From positions 16,139,501 through 16,199,500 of the forward strand of contig OU612070.1 of assembly GCA_914767715.1 (NCBI GenBank): a DNA stretch of 60,000 nt, read 5' to 3'. Under the pieces are notes generated by a model that ran no database searches, was not told where the DNA came from, and saw only the letters and a list, made by a program, of their open reading frames with translations. The stretch is from Membranipora membranacea (taxonomy: Eukaryota; Bryozoa; Gymnolaemata; Cheilostomatida; Membraniporidae). Shown piece after piece: positions 14,301 to 25,600 of the stretch. A program made the position numbers and the translations under genes. Within the stretch, counting starts at the first letter, position 1. Every line of letters starts with the position of its first letter.

Positions 14301-17300
14301 TGCTGGTTTGATGGAATGTTGAGGGTAGATGGGTTGGTCGCACAGTTCAGCTCATCATATGATCAATTTTCCTAGCTCTGGTTGATGACAAATCACTGGA
14401 ATTGCACTAAATAATTTGCTCATGGATGCACAAATAGATTGCTGTCCAATTATTACTCATGTATATGCACTGTACTTGCTGATTTGAGTCCAAATAGAGA
14501 GTTACTTACTAGCCTGCTGGTAGACTTCAACCTCTTTCAAGTTAATCAAGCCCATCCTCCAGACAGCTACATATCTGGCCTGCCTTGGTTGGCTCAGATG
14601 AGACACTCCAACATATCCGTATGAGCCAAGTGTGTCAACTTTTGCCCATTCTTCTTCACCAAAATCCATGTTTGTTTTGGCATCTGTGGTGATATTCTTT
14701 TCTCGTAAGTATATCATGACCTCTTTTGAGCGTTGAGCTGTTATTTAGAGATACAAAATTATTAACAAAAATAACCTCCTACCTTTATTTATTTTCATAA
14801 CACATGTAGTGAGTATACGGAGTATTCACAAAGAATCTTAGGCTAATTTCTAGTTGTAAAAAAGCATGTTAGAATAATCCCACCATTTACTTAACTTGAA
14901 TTGAGTCAAGTTATATAATATTCTTATATAGCGGCCGCCTAATAATCAACACATATCTAGTTATAATGCCCTACAATTTTTTGTGGCTATGTAAATATGG
15001 TTAACAAAATGCACAGAATATACATGCAATTTTGCATATTTAGGTTCTCTTTAGTAAGGGACAATAACTTACAAAAATATTATGATTCAAACATTTAAAT
15101 GAAAGGAAACCTTGCAAGACTTAAATAATATATGCACTCCTGCCCATATATCTAGATTTTAAGTTTTGAGCATGACAGAGTAAATAAACTTGTCTTATGT
15201 TTTGTTATACTCAAGTACCATACCGTTATCCTTACTCAGATATCTTCAAAAGGATACACATTTGCCTCAATTTCAGTACCAAGGCCTGCCAGATTGTGTG
15301 CCTTCAATTCTCAAAATTATTGATTGCAGCTATATTAATTAAAGTAAGACATCTTATTTTTCATGTGGGATCATAACTCATATTTTGTTCAGTGGTACAT
15401 TAAAGTTTCAATTTTTCAGGCCAACTTGAAAAATCTGTGAATGTTCCCTTTAATAGCCAGTGGACTATGCAAGCATAGTAAGTCTACTCAGCAATGTTCT
15501 TCTTATGCAGAAGAAACTAGTCGAAGCCCTTGTCAAGGCGGTTTACACTTAAAAGCAGTTGGAAATACAAGGAATTGAAATATTTAATTAAGAGAACCAA
15601 TTTGACAGGCCTATAGGTCAGTGTTATTACCAATCACAAAATTCCATGTGCAAATACAATACTGTGCAATGGCGTAGAAAACTCTAGCTACACATATTCA
15701 TGATCGTTGTCTTCAAATCACAGCCTTACTACAAATTCATACTTAATGCAGCCAAAACTTTTATTTTTCAATGAAAAGCAGCGGTAATTATTAATTCTCA
15801 TTACAAAAGTCATTGCACACACCTTATTCTCTCAGTGCCTATTTTCATTAGCTACTTACTTTGCTTAATTCTGCCATGTATATATATCTCGGTGACAGTA
15901 TACAAGTTTCCTAGATCTACCATCCACCATGATGACGAGTTTTCCCCTCCAGCAGTATGAGCGTATTTAGAGTCAGTCTCATCATACAGGATACCATCTA
16001 CTGCTTTATCAGCTGACCACAATCCTTTTGCATCATTTAACGTGCTACTCTGACATGCACTCTTTTTGTATGCAATATTCTGATTAGTAGCTGTAAGATA
16101 ATTTGTTTGTAATAAGTTTCACAAAGGCGAATCGCTCAGTCAAGATATGGGAGACTTGATATGCTTCATATCAATTTGAACAGGCTGCGGAAGAGAGGTA
16201 TGATTTTGATGAGAAACTGAAGAAGATATTACAGGCTGCTCTATGGCTGTTTTTCAGAATTTATTCTTTCCATAGCATCAAAATAAATTCTTGATTGCTT
16301 GATACAAAAGCACCAACTTCGACTGATAAGTGGGCTTGCTCTTGGATATATCACTGTACATTGCCTATGTATGTTACGAAATCAACAGTGGGTCAATTTC
16401 AGATGGAACACTTAATTTTCGAAATCAATTTAGCTGGATCCCTATAATGCATTACGGAGCGAAGCATAACTCTCAGTTCTGATTCAACCATAGACAAAAC
16501 AAGCAGGTAACTACATGGAACGATATTCTTGTAAATTACTGATAAAAAAAAACTAACCGAAAATGTATTGACTGAACTGCAATATATTGTGAATATCATG
16601 CCAAACTGTCTAGTGTTGTGTTGGTGTCACGAATGTGTAGTTATTTATGGCCTTCCTATTACCAATCAACACTTTACAAAATATCTTTCTATTTTTTATT
16701 CTTACAAAAGTACAACTTCACTGTACAAGCACTGCTTAGAATCTTTCCTAGATATCTCAAGCTATCAAACAAAATCGTCCAACCGAATCCAGTTAAATAA
16801 CGTTACAACAAAGGTCACAAAATACGGTTTATCAGAATATTAATATTCACAGTGTGTATGTGTATGCTACCTGATGACTCAATGTACCATAAAACACAGT
16901 CACCACAAAATCATAAAGATGGGTTTGTGACACTCTTTTAATTAACATTAATATCATAGGACCATCGTTGAGGTGAAGAGTACCTTGTACTTACATGGTG
17001 TTTGTATTATCTTGACTTCCGCCATGTTAATGAACCCATATCTAGCTAGAGCAACAATTCTGGTCTTCCTGGATGGGTTTAGGTGAACTGTCTGATCTAT
17101 CACATTTAATTTCAGAGTCGTAAATTCTTCCCACATCGGATCCGTGAATGCGATCTTATCTCCAGCCTGTGGTTGGTAGTCTGTAAGACACCGTTTGCAG
17201 ATATATATGGTCACATTTGTTCGTCCGCCTGAAAGAATGATTGATTATGATCATCATGGAGGTTGACAGTGCTTCATTCTAAATGATTACCAATAATTAT

Positions 17301-18012
17301 ACACTGGAAGTGGAGTAACTGTTATAGTCAGCTGAAATTTGAGGATTAGTATTATGCAAGTGGTATGGAACAGCCTATGACTAGGACAATGCCAATGCTG
17401 TCAGAATTAAAGGCAGACAAATGTGCTTACCTTGACCAGATCTACCATAAACAGATATTGCAGAGATACTATATTCTTTCTCTAGATCAACCATCCACCA
17501 TTGTAGATATGCAGAGTATTCACCATTATTTGTGTGAGAATATTTTCCGTTACTGATGGACCCATCAACAGCGTTTGCAGCTACATCTGATTTATATGTG
17601 CTGATCTGATATACAGGTTTGTTCAGTGCCAAGTTCTTATCAATTACTGAAAAAAAAACCTGGTTTAGTCAGCAACAAAGCTTGGTATATTATCATTATG
17701 GTGTTATCCGAGAACGATGGAATACGGCCTGAATGTGATAATCGGAATCTTCAGACCAACACATATAATTTTAAATTTCAGACTAAAACATTAACTGCTA
17801 AGACTTTCCACCCAGATTCGCATTAAGATTTGTCAAGTCGTGACATGGAAAACCTTATCTCAGTGATGTGCCACGGCATGGTCGACTAATCACAAGTTCA
17901 AATATGTGGCTCTATTTTTTAAAATTTCATCACAATATAGTATCTCACCTGATTGACAGAATCCGTGAAATATCAATATTACGAGGCAGCTAAGATGGTA
18001 AATGAGAGACAT
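119..18012 (-). CDS. Receptor-type protein tyrosine phosphatase with lectin and FN3 ectodomain (3' end outside window)
   Basis: This is a type I membrane receptor that dephosphorylates phosphotyrosine in the cytoplasm in response to extracellular contacts (family knowledge). I joined 37 exons by GT-AG sites and phase. Exons 5' to 3', high to low coordinate: 18012-17949, 17646-17431, 17228-16995, 16090-15860, 14737-14510, 14162-13980, 13680-13465, 13091-12959, 12738-12557, 12126-12035, 11802-11619, 10852-10743, 10520-10352, 10033-9948, 9805-9571, 8930-8818, 8556-8397, 8294-8189, 7753-7489, 7190-7142, 6857-6728, 6458-6340, 6183-6035, 5829-5742, 5579-5509, 5181-5145, 5002-4905, 4607-4482, 4221-4073, 3496-3361, 3128-2988, 2389-2293, 1803-1736, 1561-1433, 1257-1129, 798-653, 254-119. 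The sum is 5,205 nt, an open frame of 1,735 residues. Domain order is signal, three galactose-binding-like domains, five FN3, juxtamembrane, TM, D1, D2. The last piece of D2 and the stop are left of the window. I know no standard gene symbol for this architecture. Confidence 0.93.
2988..6183 (-). CDS. RPTP membrane-proximal catalytic domain D1
   Basis: Nine exons (6183-6035, 5829-5742, 5579-5509, 5181-5145, 5002-4905, 4607-4482, 4221-4073, 3496-3361, 3128-2988) encode a complete classical PTP domain. Seen in order: GKSRYKEL (KNRY-like substrate loop), [34 protein letters not shown], the WPD loop as SWPDHGVP (general acid Asp about residue 1375), the P-loop [12 protein letters not shown] (Cys about 1407, Arg about 1413), and the Q-loop region MIQTVEQYQF. 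All catalytic residues are present, so D1 should be active. The 37-nt exon 5181-5145 is a true microexon. The P-loop is split after the Cys codon by a phase-2 intron. Confidence 0.96.
6340..8294 (-). CDS. RPTP juxtamembrane region, furin-type site, TM helix and stop-transfer
   Basis: Exons 8294-8189, 7753-7489, 7190-7142, 6857-6728 and 6458-6340 (residues about 946-1168) link the FN3 repeats to the phosphatase. The segment reading [10 protein letters not shown] resembles the strand preceding the proteolytic site in other RPTPs. It is followed by RKKR (residues 996-999), a furin consensus that in LAR- and R2B-type receptors yields two non-covalently bound subunits. Exon 6857-6728 carries the membrane helix ([17 protein letters not shown], about residues 1104-1126) followed by the basic stop-transfer LRRR. 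The acceptor of exon 6458-6340 is ambiguous: CTAAAG or AAAAAG six bases later both keep frame. Confidence 0.85.
8397..13091 (-). CDS. RPTP FN3 block: five fibronectin type III domains
   Basis: Ten exons encode five consecutive FN3-like domains, each split by one internal intron: 13091-12959 + 12738-12557; 12126-12035 + 11802-11619; 10852-10743 + 10520-10352; 10033-9948 + 9805-9571; 8930-8818 + 8556-8397 (residues about 458-945). Recurrent FN3 signs are an opening Ala/Val-Pro pair, a Leu-x-Trp or equivalent in the B strand (LYLSWEAP in the third), and the Tyr-x-Cys or Tyr-x-Phe-x-Val signature near the end ([18 protein letters not shown]). Several carry many N-glycosylation sequons and extra cysteines. 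Pfam scores would be low for some of them, so the count of five rests partly on the regular exon pairing. Confidence 0.85.
11208..11573. repeat. Three palindromes in tandem plus flanking half sites, in an RPTP intron
   Basis: Within the intron between exons 11802-11619 and 10852-10743 lie three copies of a roughly 28-bp palindrome of the form TGGCGGTTTTGG-TC-GA-CCAAAACCGCCA. They are centred near 11284, 11345 and 11407, spaced about 61 bp, and the sequence between them is also repeated (TGTAGCTGTTAAT). Diverged half sites occur near 11210-11235 and 11552-11573. Each can fold as a hairpin. Confidence 0.8.
11870..11966. repeat. (CA)n-type microsatellite
   Basis: An imperfect CA/CACACG/CAGACACATA tract lies in the intron splitting the second FN3 domain. 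It gives spurious short open frames and is not coding. Confidence 0.95.
13465..17646 (-). CDS. RPTP lectin block: two fucolectin-like domains plus a divergent third
   Basis: Six exons encode three domains, two exons each. Domain A (17646-17431 + 17228-16995, residues about 22-171) has [10 protein letters not shown] at its start, the AVDG motif and QWWMVDL. Domain B (16090-15860 + 14737-14510, residues 172-324) has [19 protein letters not shown], a Y-A-H-T motif and SWWMVDLG, then ARYVAV and a closing EVEVY. These are hallmarks of the eel-fucolectin/tachylectin-4/pentraxin-like (FTP) family within the F5/8 type C fold, which binds fucose-type glycans. Domain C (14162-13980 + 13680-13465, residues 325-457) lacks the N-A-x-G-K start but ends in a similar Arg-rich strand and EVNIYAT, so it is a diverged relative or a different jelly roll. 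A role in binding surface glycans is inferred from the fold. Confidence 0.88.
17949..18012 (-). CDS. RPTP exon 1: start codon and signal peptide
   Basis: The ATG reads leftward from 18012. It opens a 21-residue stretch, [20 protein letters not shown], with a hydrophobic core and small/polar residues before the splice. This is a typical secretory signal peptide. The exon ends in phase 1 at a GTGAGA donor and joins cleanly to the first lectin exon (17646), which supports this start. No TATA box is evident upstream (to the right), so the promoter is not identified. Confidence 0.85.
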
Positions 18013-19163
18013 GTCTCATATTTTCTCTGCAAAAGTCTCATCACACCATACAGCTCTATGTAGAATGGTGTTTGGCTTGTGTAGCTGTAGCTGTTATACA
18101 TGAACAGCTTTATCAGAGGCTAAGTAGTATCATACTCATGTTGCTGGTGAACCACTCACTTGTGCAATCAATTTGATATTTAAAAAAGTCTCAACCATGC
18201 TGATAAGGTGCTGCGTTAATTTATTCAATGCTTCCTGATAAAGATAAAAAATAATTCACAAGGTGCTAATATTGCTATCGCAGATGACCTTTACAAAATT
18301 GTTTTGATGCCTATTATATCTGAACTAATTTTGATTTTTGTTCGGGGCAAGGTTCTTCTTCTTGCTCTGGTCAAATTTGGTTAGGCTAACTGATGATCCT
18401 AATGGTTCAGTTTTTAGTTTGGATACCCTTGGATTCTGAGCTCACAGGTTTCATCGATGGTACTCTCAATATTAGGTGCCATCATTCTTATGCCATGACT
18501 ATGACTATGGCCTTATTGTATCGGGAGTTATCATACTATTATACTCTCCCCGTGATGAAAAATATATACATAATCACTTGTCATTTGGTCTCTGGAGTGA
18601 GAACATCTAAAAGTAATAGACATTTTGATTTGAACATCATTCCGAAACATAATGTAATCTATACATTGGAAGTCTTATAGACTATTTGCCATGTACCTTT
18701 ACTATCGTGATGCATCCATCCTATCTCTCTATTTAAAACTTCCATGTACTGATGATGTAAGCAATGAGTTAGAGACTAACTATTATATCACACTTATTTA
18801 TGTTTACTCATTGATTGAATAATATAGTTTGAATGACTAAGAGAGTCACATAATTTAATATTTAAAATTTAAAATTCTGATTTTGGTTATTATGCTATAC
18901 CATGCTTTGCTATGTGGTTTATATTTAGGTTTATTTTTCATGGTAATTTGTAATGTAGAATTTATGAAATTTATGCTGCCGTAATTAAATATTCTGCATA
19001 CATTTATTGTCAATTTTTCCAGGATGTCCAGCCACTTACGTCACCACACCATCTTAAAAGTCCCAGTATCGATCACACCTGGTTGTCAAGTTATTTGGTT
19101 AAGTTTATAAAGCGGTACAATGGAATTTGTATTGTTTATTGAGATCTATTAACTGTATTATTG

Positions 19164-19424
19164 TATTTTTTTTAAAGGTTGATTAAAATCGGATGTCATA
19201 TCACACGCCTCATCCCGAAGCATGGGCGGCAAAACAATATCTTGCCTTAATGGCAAGGCCGCAATGTCTGCGCCAGTTCTTGCTCTCAGTTTTCAGGCAG
19301 GTCGGAGCACACCTCTGGGCCAACCAAACCCCAGACGAAAATAGATTGCAGAGGGATTCGAACCAAGGACATTTATCACTTGCGTGTTGAAGACGGCGCT
19401 CTAACCAACTGAGCGACCTCAGTA
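19164..19424 (-). mobile_element. tRNA-derived SINE
   Basis: Read on the minus strand, 19421-19347 looks like a degraded tRNA. It has an A-box region (GCTCAGTTGGTTAGAGCG) and a perfect B box (GGTTCGAATCC). The anticodon stem no longer pairs well, so it is a SINE head rather than a working tRNA gene. About 150 bp of unrelated body follows, and it ends in an A-rich tail, seen as T-rich sequence at 19165-19176. Target-site duplications were not resolved. Confidence 0.75.
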
Positions 19425-20384
19425 GTAATGGTAATTTTGTCATACTGAAATGGAATAATAATTGATAATGTTTATATTATTTATAGCGTACAGGATACGG
19501 TAATAATTGTAAGTTAGATTTTCAATTGTGTGTCATGATGCTATTTTGCTGGATTGTTGGTTTGTTTATAATTTTGTGTCTATTATTTTTGCATTGCAGT
19601 TTGTTCCGCATATCATCCTTGTCATGAATATTGACTCATTCACTCATAATGCTCTGCTCTGCAGAGTACAATCTCAATACATATTATCAGTTGCTACAAT
19701 CCCATCTTTTGTTAATCCCAGTACATTTGTTGATAACCAGAATTCGAATCAATGTCACAGCAATAAAAAAGCAGCTTCAGAAAAACTTTACAAACTTGCC
19801 ACAATTATAATCTCTTTAATAAATATGGGCAAATTTAGACCATAACATTTCAAAATTCAATTTGCTATTTCCTTTAAAGAGGATACAAATCGCCTGGAAT
19901 TCGGAAATCATAAAATTGAAATTCAAAATAGTAGTTGGAATTGAATACCGGCGAAAGTCATAATTAGGACAACTTGTTTTAAGGCTACACTCTCAGTAAA
20001 GAACATACAAATGACAGGTCGAAGGATTCTCATTTTTTCCATAATAATGGGGAAACACGCAACATGCCTTAATAGGTAATGTTTGGGTGCCGCATTGTTG
20101 CTAATGCAACGTCTCCCTCATATTCCTGATGAGATAATATAGCATGCCATTAAATTATGCCTCTCAATAGGTAAATTAATATGGCGTCATCAGCACTTCT
20201 AAGTTTTATAGCTGTGGAGAAGGTCAGCCCTTCTGTGGATGTTTTTTGCCACTTGCAATTCACTAGACACATAGATTCATAAATACTGGTTTGTTATTTT
20301 TATAATATCCTCTTTTCTTACACTTCATCAATTGGGAAAATATGGTCGTGCCTCTAATGGAACTTCTTCTTTTTTTTATTGATT

Positions 20385-20585
20385 ATGGGCAATTCTGGCA
20401 GCTGCGTGATTTTTGTGTAACGATAAAGCGGGATGATGTTGCTGAAACGGATTCTTCATTTTTCTTGAACATAATTTCAATTCCAAAATTAAACTTATCA
20501 ACTTCCATCTGATAGTAAATGGTTTGTCCCGCAAGTATATAAGAAGTGATGTAGTGTTATAGAGTGTACAAAAACACTGACACAT
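20385..20585 (+). repeat. Dispersed repeat, copy 1
   Basis: This about 200-bp segment shares order and local identity with 33390-33590. Shared blocks are GGCAATTCTGGCAG, ATTCCAAAATTAAACTTA, CCGCAAGTA, AAGAAGTG and AGTGTTAT...AGAGTACA. Indels separate the blocks. It abuts the transposon-like element at 20586. Type unknown. Confidence 0.65.
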
Positions 20586-21423
20586 CAGGGCTGTATCCAC
20601 GGGTTTTGAAGTGGTAGGGCCAGGCTAGGTGAGCGTGGGAGGGGTGCTGTAGTGCCTTCCCACTAGGGGGTATGAGGGCTCTCCCTTCGAAAATTTTCTA
20701 AAAATAGAGGCAGTTAGAAGGCATTCCAGCCCTTTTTGAGAAGAAAATTGACAAAAATTGCCGCAGGGATCTTAGTGTAACAGGGAAGGGCATCACTGTA
20801 TCCCTTCTGTGATTGAATTGAAAATTAATCCATGAACATATTATGGAGTGTGGAACGAGGTTGAACATTGAAGAATATGAAAAATTTCATATTCATATAG
20901 TGGGAGTCATGGGAGGTAGGAACCAGACCTTGAATAATGCTTACAGAAAAGTAGAGGACATACAGTCAATGAATTACGTGATATTGTTATATTATTATCT
21001 GCGATAGTTTTTGCGTCAGCAATTTTTCGTTGAGATTCTGATTTTATTGACCACCACAGAGAAGGATGAGATGCCATGAACTTGCCAATATGGAACTTTC
21101 ACAAACTCAATCCGTCTTCACAACCAATTTAGAATATGCAATATTCAGAGGCTGTTGGTACAAGTTTGGCCCAAAGGTATGTTTTGAGGCAGGGCTTGGC
21201 TTTGAAGGATAGCTCACATAACAAGCAGAAATTTGCCATTATAAAACAGCTACACCAGTGGTACTGCTTCAAGACCCCTACATAGAACATAAGGGGCACC
21301 TGAGCACCTGTAATTGACAAACATTCATAAAACTTATGGCATTTTAGGAGTTTTTCTAAAAATTGGCCTCCTAAAAAAGTGGTAGGGCCATGGCCCCTGG
21401 CCCTACCTATGAATACGCCACTG
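20586..21423. mobile_element. Non-autonomous DNA transposon-like element
   Basis: The left end reads CAGGGCTGTATCCACGGG followed by GTGGTAGGGCCAGG. The right end, reverse-complemented, reads CAGTGGCGTATTCATAGG followed by TAGGGCCAGGGGCC. These form related imperfect terminal inverted repeats with the CAG...GTATYCA start seen in many hAT-like families. There is no transposase frame in the 0.8 kb between. The flanks do not give a clear target-site duplication, so the superfamily is uncertain. Confidence 0.55.
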
Positions 21424-22695
21424 ACATGCATTAGGTTTGTAAGTTAGTTTTGTTTGCAGGTGTAAATTGTTTCAGTCGAAACCTGGTATTTTAAAGTGAA
21501 GTCAAGAATCTTTCAACTAAGTTATCTCTGTAATTGTCACAGTTAGCTTTAGAGTCAGGGTTCAATATAGTCAAAACTGGGGTTAATCAAACTTATTATT
21601 GTATTTGTTGAATCCCACAGCAATTTTCACATAGGCCTCAGAGTTTTTGTTTGTGACAGGGCTATGGCGCTTAGGCTATGATTTATAATGATTGATGGAT
21701 ATTTATCACAATGATTCAAAAAGCAAATGAACTATTTCTGGCACATTCTGTCATCCTGGTAAAATAACAGGAATTTCAATCAGTATGCATGATTCGAAGA
21801 AAATCATGAATCGACAATATTAATGACATTCACACTTTAGAACCGCTAATGTCATCAATGTTGAACTTCAAAACATTATGATGTCATAAGTAGCTTACCA
21901 GTAAACAAAATCAAGTTTGATAGGACACATTCACTAGCCAGTGAAATCATAGATTCCTGAAACCAGGAAACGTTTGACTTGTTTTTCTTGTTTTTGAGCT
22001 CCTGCAATATTTGCCCCCAATGCTTATTCTTTTGTTTAGCCCAGGTGAGAAAGGTCTTGTGAACTTTACCTGACTAAAGTCTCTGGATTTATAACATTAA
22101 CTCTCTTCGCAAAACAGTGGTAAGTTTGTACTATACTTCAACCCCGTCCTCCTGTTATGGGAGGCAAGTGCAGTATCGGAGATTTTGAGAAATTTACTAT
22201 CTACAAACACGATTGTAGAACGTAAAAAAGCTGAAAAATCCCTGATACTGCAACCTGTGATCAATATTTCAGCTATTTTTAAGAAATAAAATTATTCTTT
22301 TTTAGCAAAAAGCGAAAAATATGGTTTACCAACATTTAATCGATCTTGTGGCCGTACAAAAACTTTCGCCTTGGCCAGCTTAAACTAGTGCTAGCTAACT
22401 TAAACTCATGCAAAACTTGCCAAACTACACTTAGGCTTGCATTTAACCTTTAGGTATGTAGTGTACTAGAATGACTAACTTGAGCTAGCCACCAGGTAGT
22501 GAAAGAGATCAAACAATTTTTTTGCGATGAATTCATGAGCTTGCCCAGGCCAACAAAAACATCTTGACACCATAAACCTATATTTTAAAAGAGTTGCTCA
22601 GTAGCATTCTAAAAGTTCTGAGGAAACAATCTATGCTGCTAAATTAATACCGATGAATGAGTCCAAATTTTTGTTACTTTTAGAGCAGCTCTGAA

Positions 22696-25600
22696 ATGGA
22701 GATACCATCTTACACCGTCATGCAGATCGCAATCACATTTATATTTATCTGTGTCAGCAGAGCTGACGTGCTGTGAGTTTTTACACCCTTTCACTTATGT
22801 CTATTTTGTTGGCAGCTGGTTTGTTAAAACAGGTCAACAGAGATATTTTTGTTTCATAATTGAGTGAAATAACCTCAAATTACAATAACCAGCAAAGTTT
22901 TGCAGGTCATTTCTTGCGGGGGGGGGGGGGATTAAATGAACATATATTAAGTGGTTATTTATTTTTGTTTGATGCTTGTATTTGTAGGCTGAGTCCCAGC
23001 GATAGAATGGAAACGTTGGGGACTCTGCGTGCACCTGGTGGCATAGGTCACATATCAACTGACCTGAGGCTGCCAGGTCAAATGCTCGTAGCGGGCCGTC
23101 ATGCTCTTAGGTCAACAGACGGGGCGCTGTCAATTCAGAATGTTGCAGGTTCACCGTTCTCAGGCTACAATGAAGGCGTCGGATCACGTGCTAGGTTCTC
23201 AACAATAAGCGGCTTTTTACAGATGGGCCCTAACAGTGTGGTTGTACTGGACCGTTTTAACCACTGCGTCCGTCTCATTGACCGTGATACCAGGAACACT
23301 AGTACTTTTGCCGGACAATGCTCTTCCAAGGGATACCTTGACGGCCCAGCAGCAAATTTCAATGAGCCTTACGATATCATTCAAAATACTTTGCAAGAAA
23401 ATCAGTTTCTTGTCTCTGACAGAGCTAATAGCGCTGTTCGGATAATATCCGGTAGAAATGTTTCAACCTTGATTAAATCTGACCAAATGCCGTTGCCGAA
23501 AGGAATGGCTCAAGATAAAACCTCCGGCAGCTTGTATATAATTTCAGCATGCGGTCTGGTGATGTATGATTTTGTCAGGCAGACAATCTCAGTCATCATT
23601 TCACCTTCATCGGTAGGCTTTGCCGATGGGGGTCTAGACAATACCAAAATGTTTTATCCTAAAGAAGTCGCACTTCTGAGCAGCCGCGCTCTTATCGTAT
23701 CAGACCCAAACAACAGACGATTGAGATTGATCGACTTGACTACGAATACAACTAAATCTGTATGCTCCGGAAAACAAGGATACAAAGACAGAAACCTCAC
23801 AGAATGCAGACTTTATACACCGTGGTCTATCCATTTGCAAAAGAATGTGTTATACATTGGTGATCGGAAAGAGATACGCTTCATTAAAGGAGCGTATTTG
23901 CCAACCTGGCCGTCTGGTGGAATAACTGAGGATCAAGCTGAACGATTCTGTAATGAAACTCTGCTAAAATCACCTGCCCTGTCTAGATGTACTGAGATAC
24001 CCGCACTTGCAAAGGAGGCTTTGGAGAACTGCATGAACGACATCAAGGTAAATATTTCTATATATTGTTTACACTGAACGCGTAATTTGGTGGTAATCAA
24101 TAGCAAATATACTTTATTAAAATGATTATTATTATCTTTATTATGGAAGGTCTAGTATATTATCAAGAACTTGTCGTCTTATGTAATGTTATTGCATGTT
24201 TCGCTCTTTTCCAGCTTTCTGGAGAAAAGGTCTGGGCTCAGACCTCTATCGAGGGATTCAAGGAAAATTGTCCTAATGAAACTGATACAACCACCCTAGA
24301 TATGTTAGAGATTGATGGCCTGACAGCCACAAAATTTAAAGCATCCGATGTCACAACTACTGCAAGCAAGAATACTGAGGAGACTCAAAACCCTGTACCT
24401 ATTAATAGTGGATTCTGCCCAAATGATTGCAGTGGAAATGGTAAGTGGCAGCAAAGTATGACAGAGTGTGCGACGGCAGCAATTGCTTGATTTCTTATGT
24501 TTGAGAAGATGATTATCAATTTAGTGTTATCGCCCAATCGCTGATGTCACGTTTTTAATTTGATCTAAACTAATTGGAGAGATATATTTGGTAATTTAAG
24601 ATTGAGGTTGCTTATAATTTGGGTTGGTATTGGCTAAAATCAGTACAAGATTTTATTCGACATAACATGAATGATTTGCCAGCTGCTGAGTAAGATGCTT
24701 GACCTTGAGCCCCCCCCCCCCCCCACTTTATATGCCAATAACATCCCCTAAATAACTCCCAGCACACTTTCACTGCAGTTCCATGGATAGACCTGAAGCT
24801 ATTAATAAGAGTGGGGGACACCTGGGTTCGATTCCCGGTGGAGGCAGATTTTTTTGATGTTTTTTTCTCGGCTCTATCATGAAAAGGAATGCATATTTTG
24901 GGATCGAGTCATGGGGTGACAACTCAGCTCAACCTAGGCCAACCTCAAAATTCACATGAAAACATGGTGATTGTTGCAGTATACACTTTTAATTTGTTGC
25001 AGGTGACTGTGGAGATGATAGCACATGCGCTTGCTATGCTGGGTTTACTTGTGTTGACTGTAGCTGCAAGGAAAATGAAGCCCCTGTCGTCCTCTCTGCA
25101 GGTCCCGTTTGTTGTGATCTTAAAAATAACAGTGGTTGTCAGTTCGATGTTAGTGGTGTGTTTGACGAATCCGTCTCATATTCTTGCATCACGATGGTCA
25201 GTATTTTTTCCCTCATTGTGAACAAAATTGTGATAAAAGTTTGATTATATTTCATCAATATGAACTTATACACTCCTTGACTATTACAGTGAATATCTAA
25301 AATTACAGTGAATATCTAAGATTACAGCGAATATGTAAATTTATAGCAATTCAGCGAATTTGTTATCTCGTCTCATTCAGCTTTTTGTTGTTTAACAGAT
25401 TACTCACCCGGCGGATTACAATTTTCCTCGGCCAGATATTCCTGGTGTGTATGTGAATTCTGACACCCTAAACTGCGACTTAGACTTGTCTGATGGGTAT
25501 TTTGATTTACTCATAAGAGAGGAATACAACTTGTCTGTCATCGTCATGTCAACAGAGTCATCCCTAGAGTCTGAGCCACTACCAGTTAGATTGTTCCACT

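Larger units (their letters stand above)
18013..22695. other. Intergenic region between two divergent genes
   Basis: No supported gene is present. This region separates the start codons of the minus-strand RPTP and the plus-strand NHL/mucin gene and must hold both promoters, although I see no convincing TATA box near either start. It contains a tRNA-derived SINE (about 19164-19424), one copy of a dispersed repeat (20385-20585) and a DNA-transposon-like element (20586-21423), each listed separately. The stretch 18013-19160 is plain AT-rich sequence with stops in all frames. 21430-22690 is likewise non-coding. Confidence 0.7.

Noticed and set aside
19347-19421. tRNA gene on the minus strand
   Set aside because: The B box is perfect and the A box fair, but the anticodon stem does not pair and a SINE body with A-rich tail follows. 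It is treated as a SINE head.
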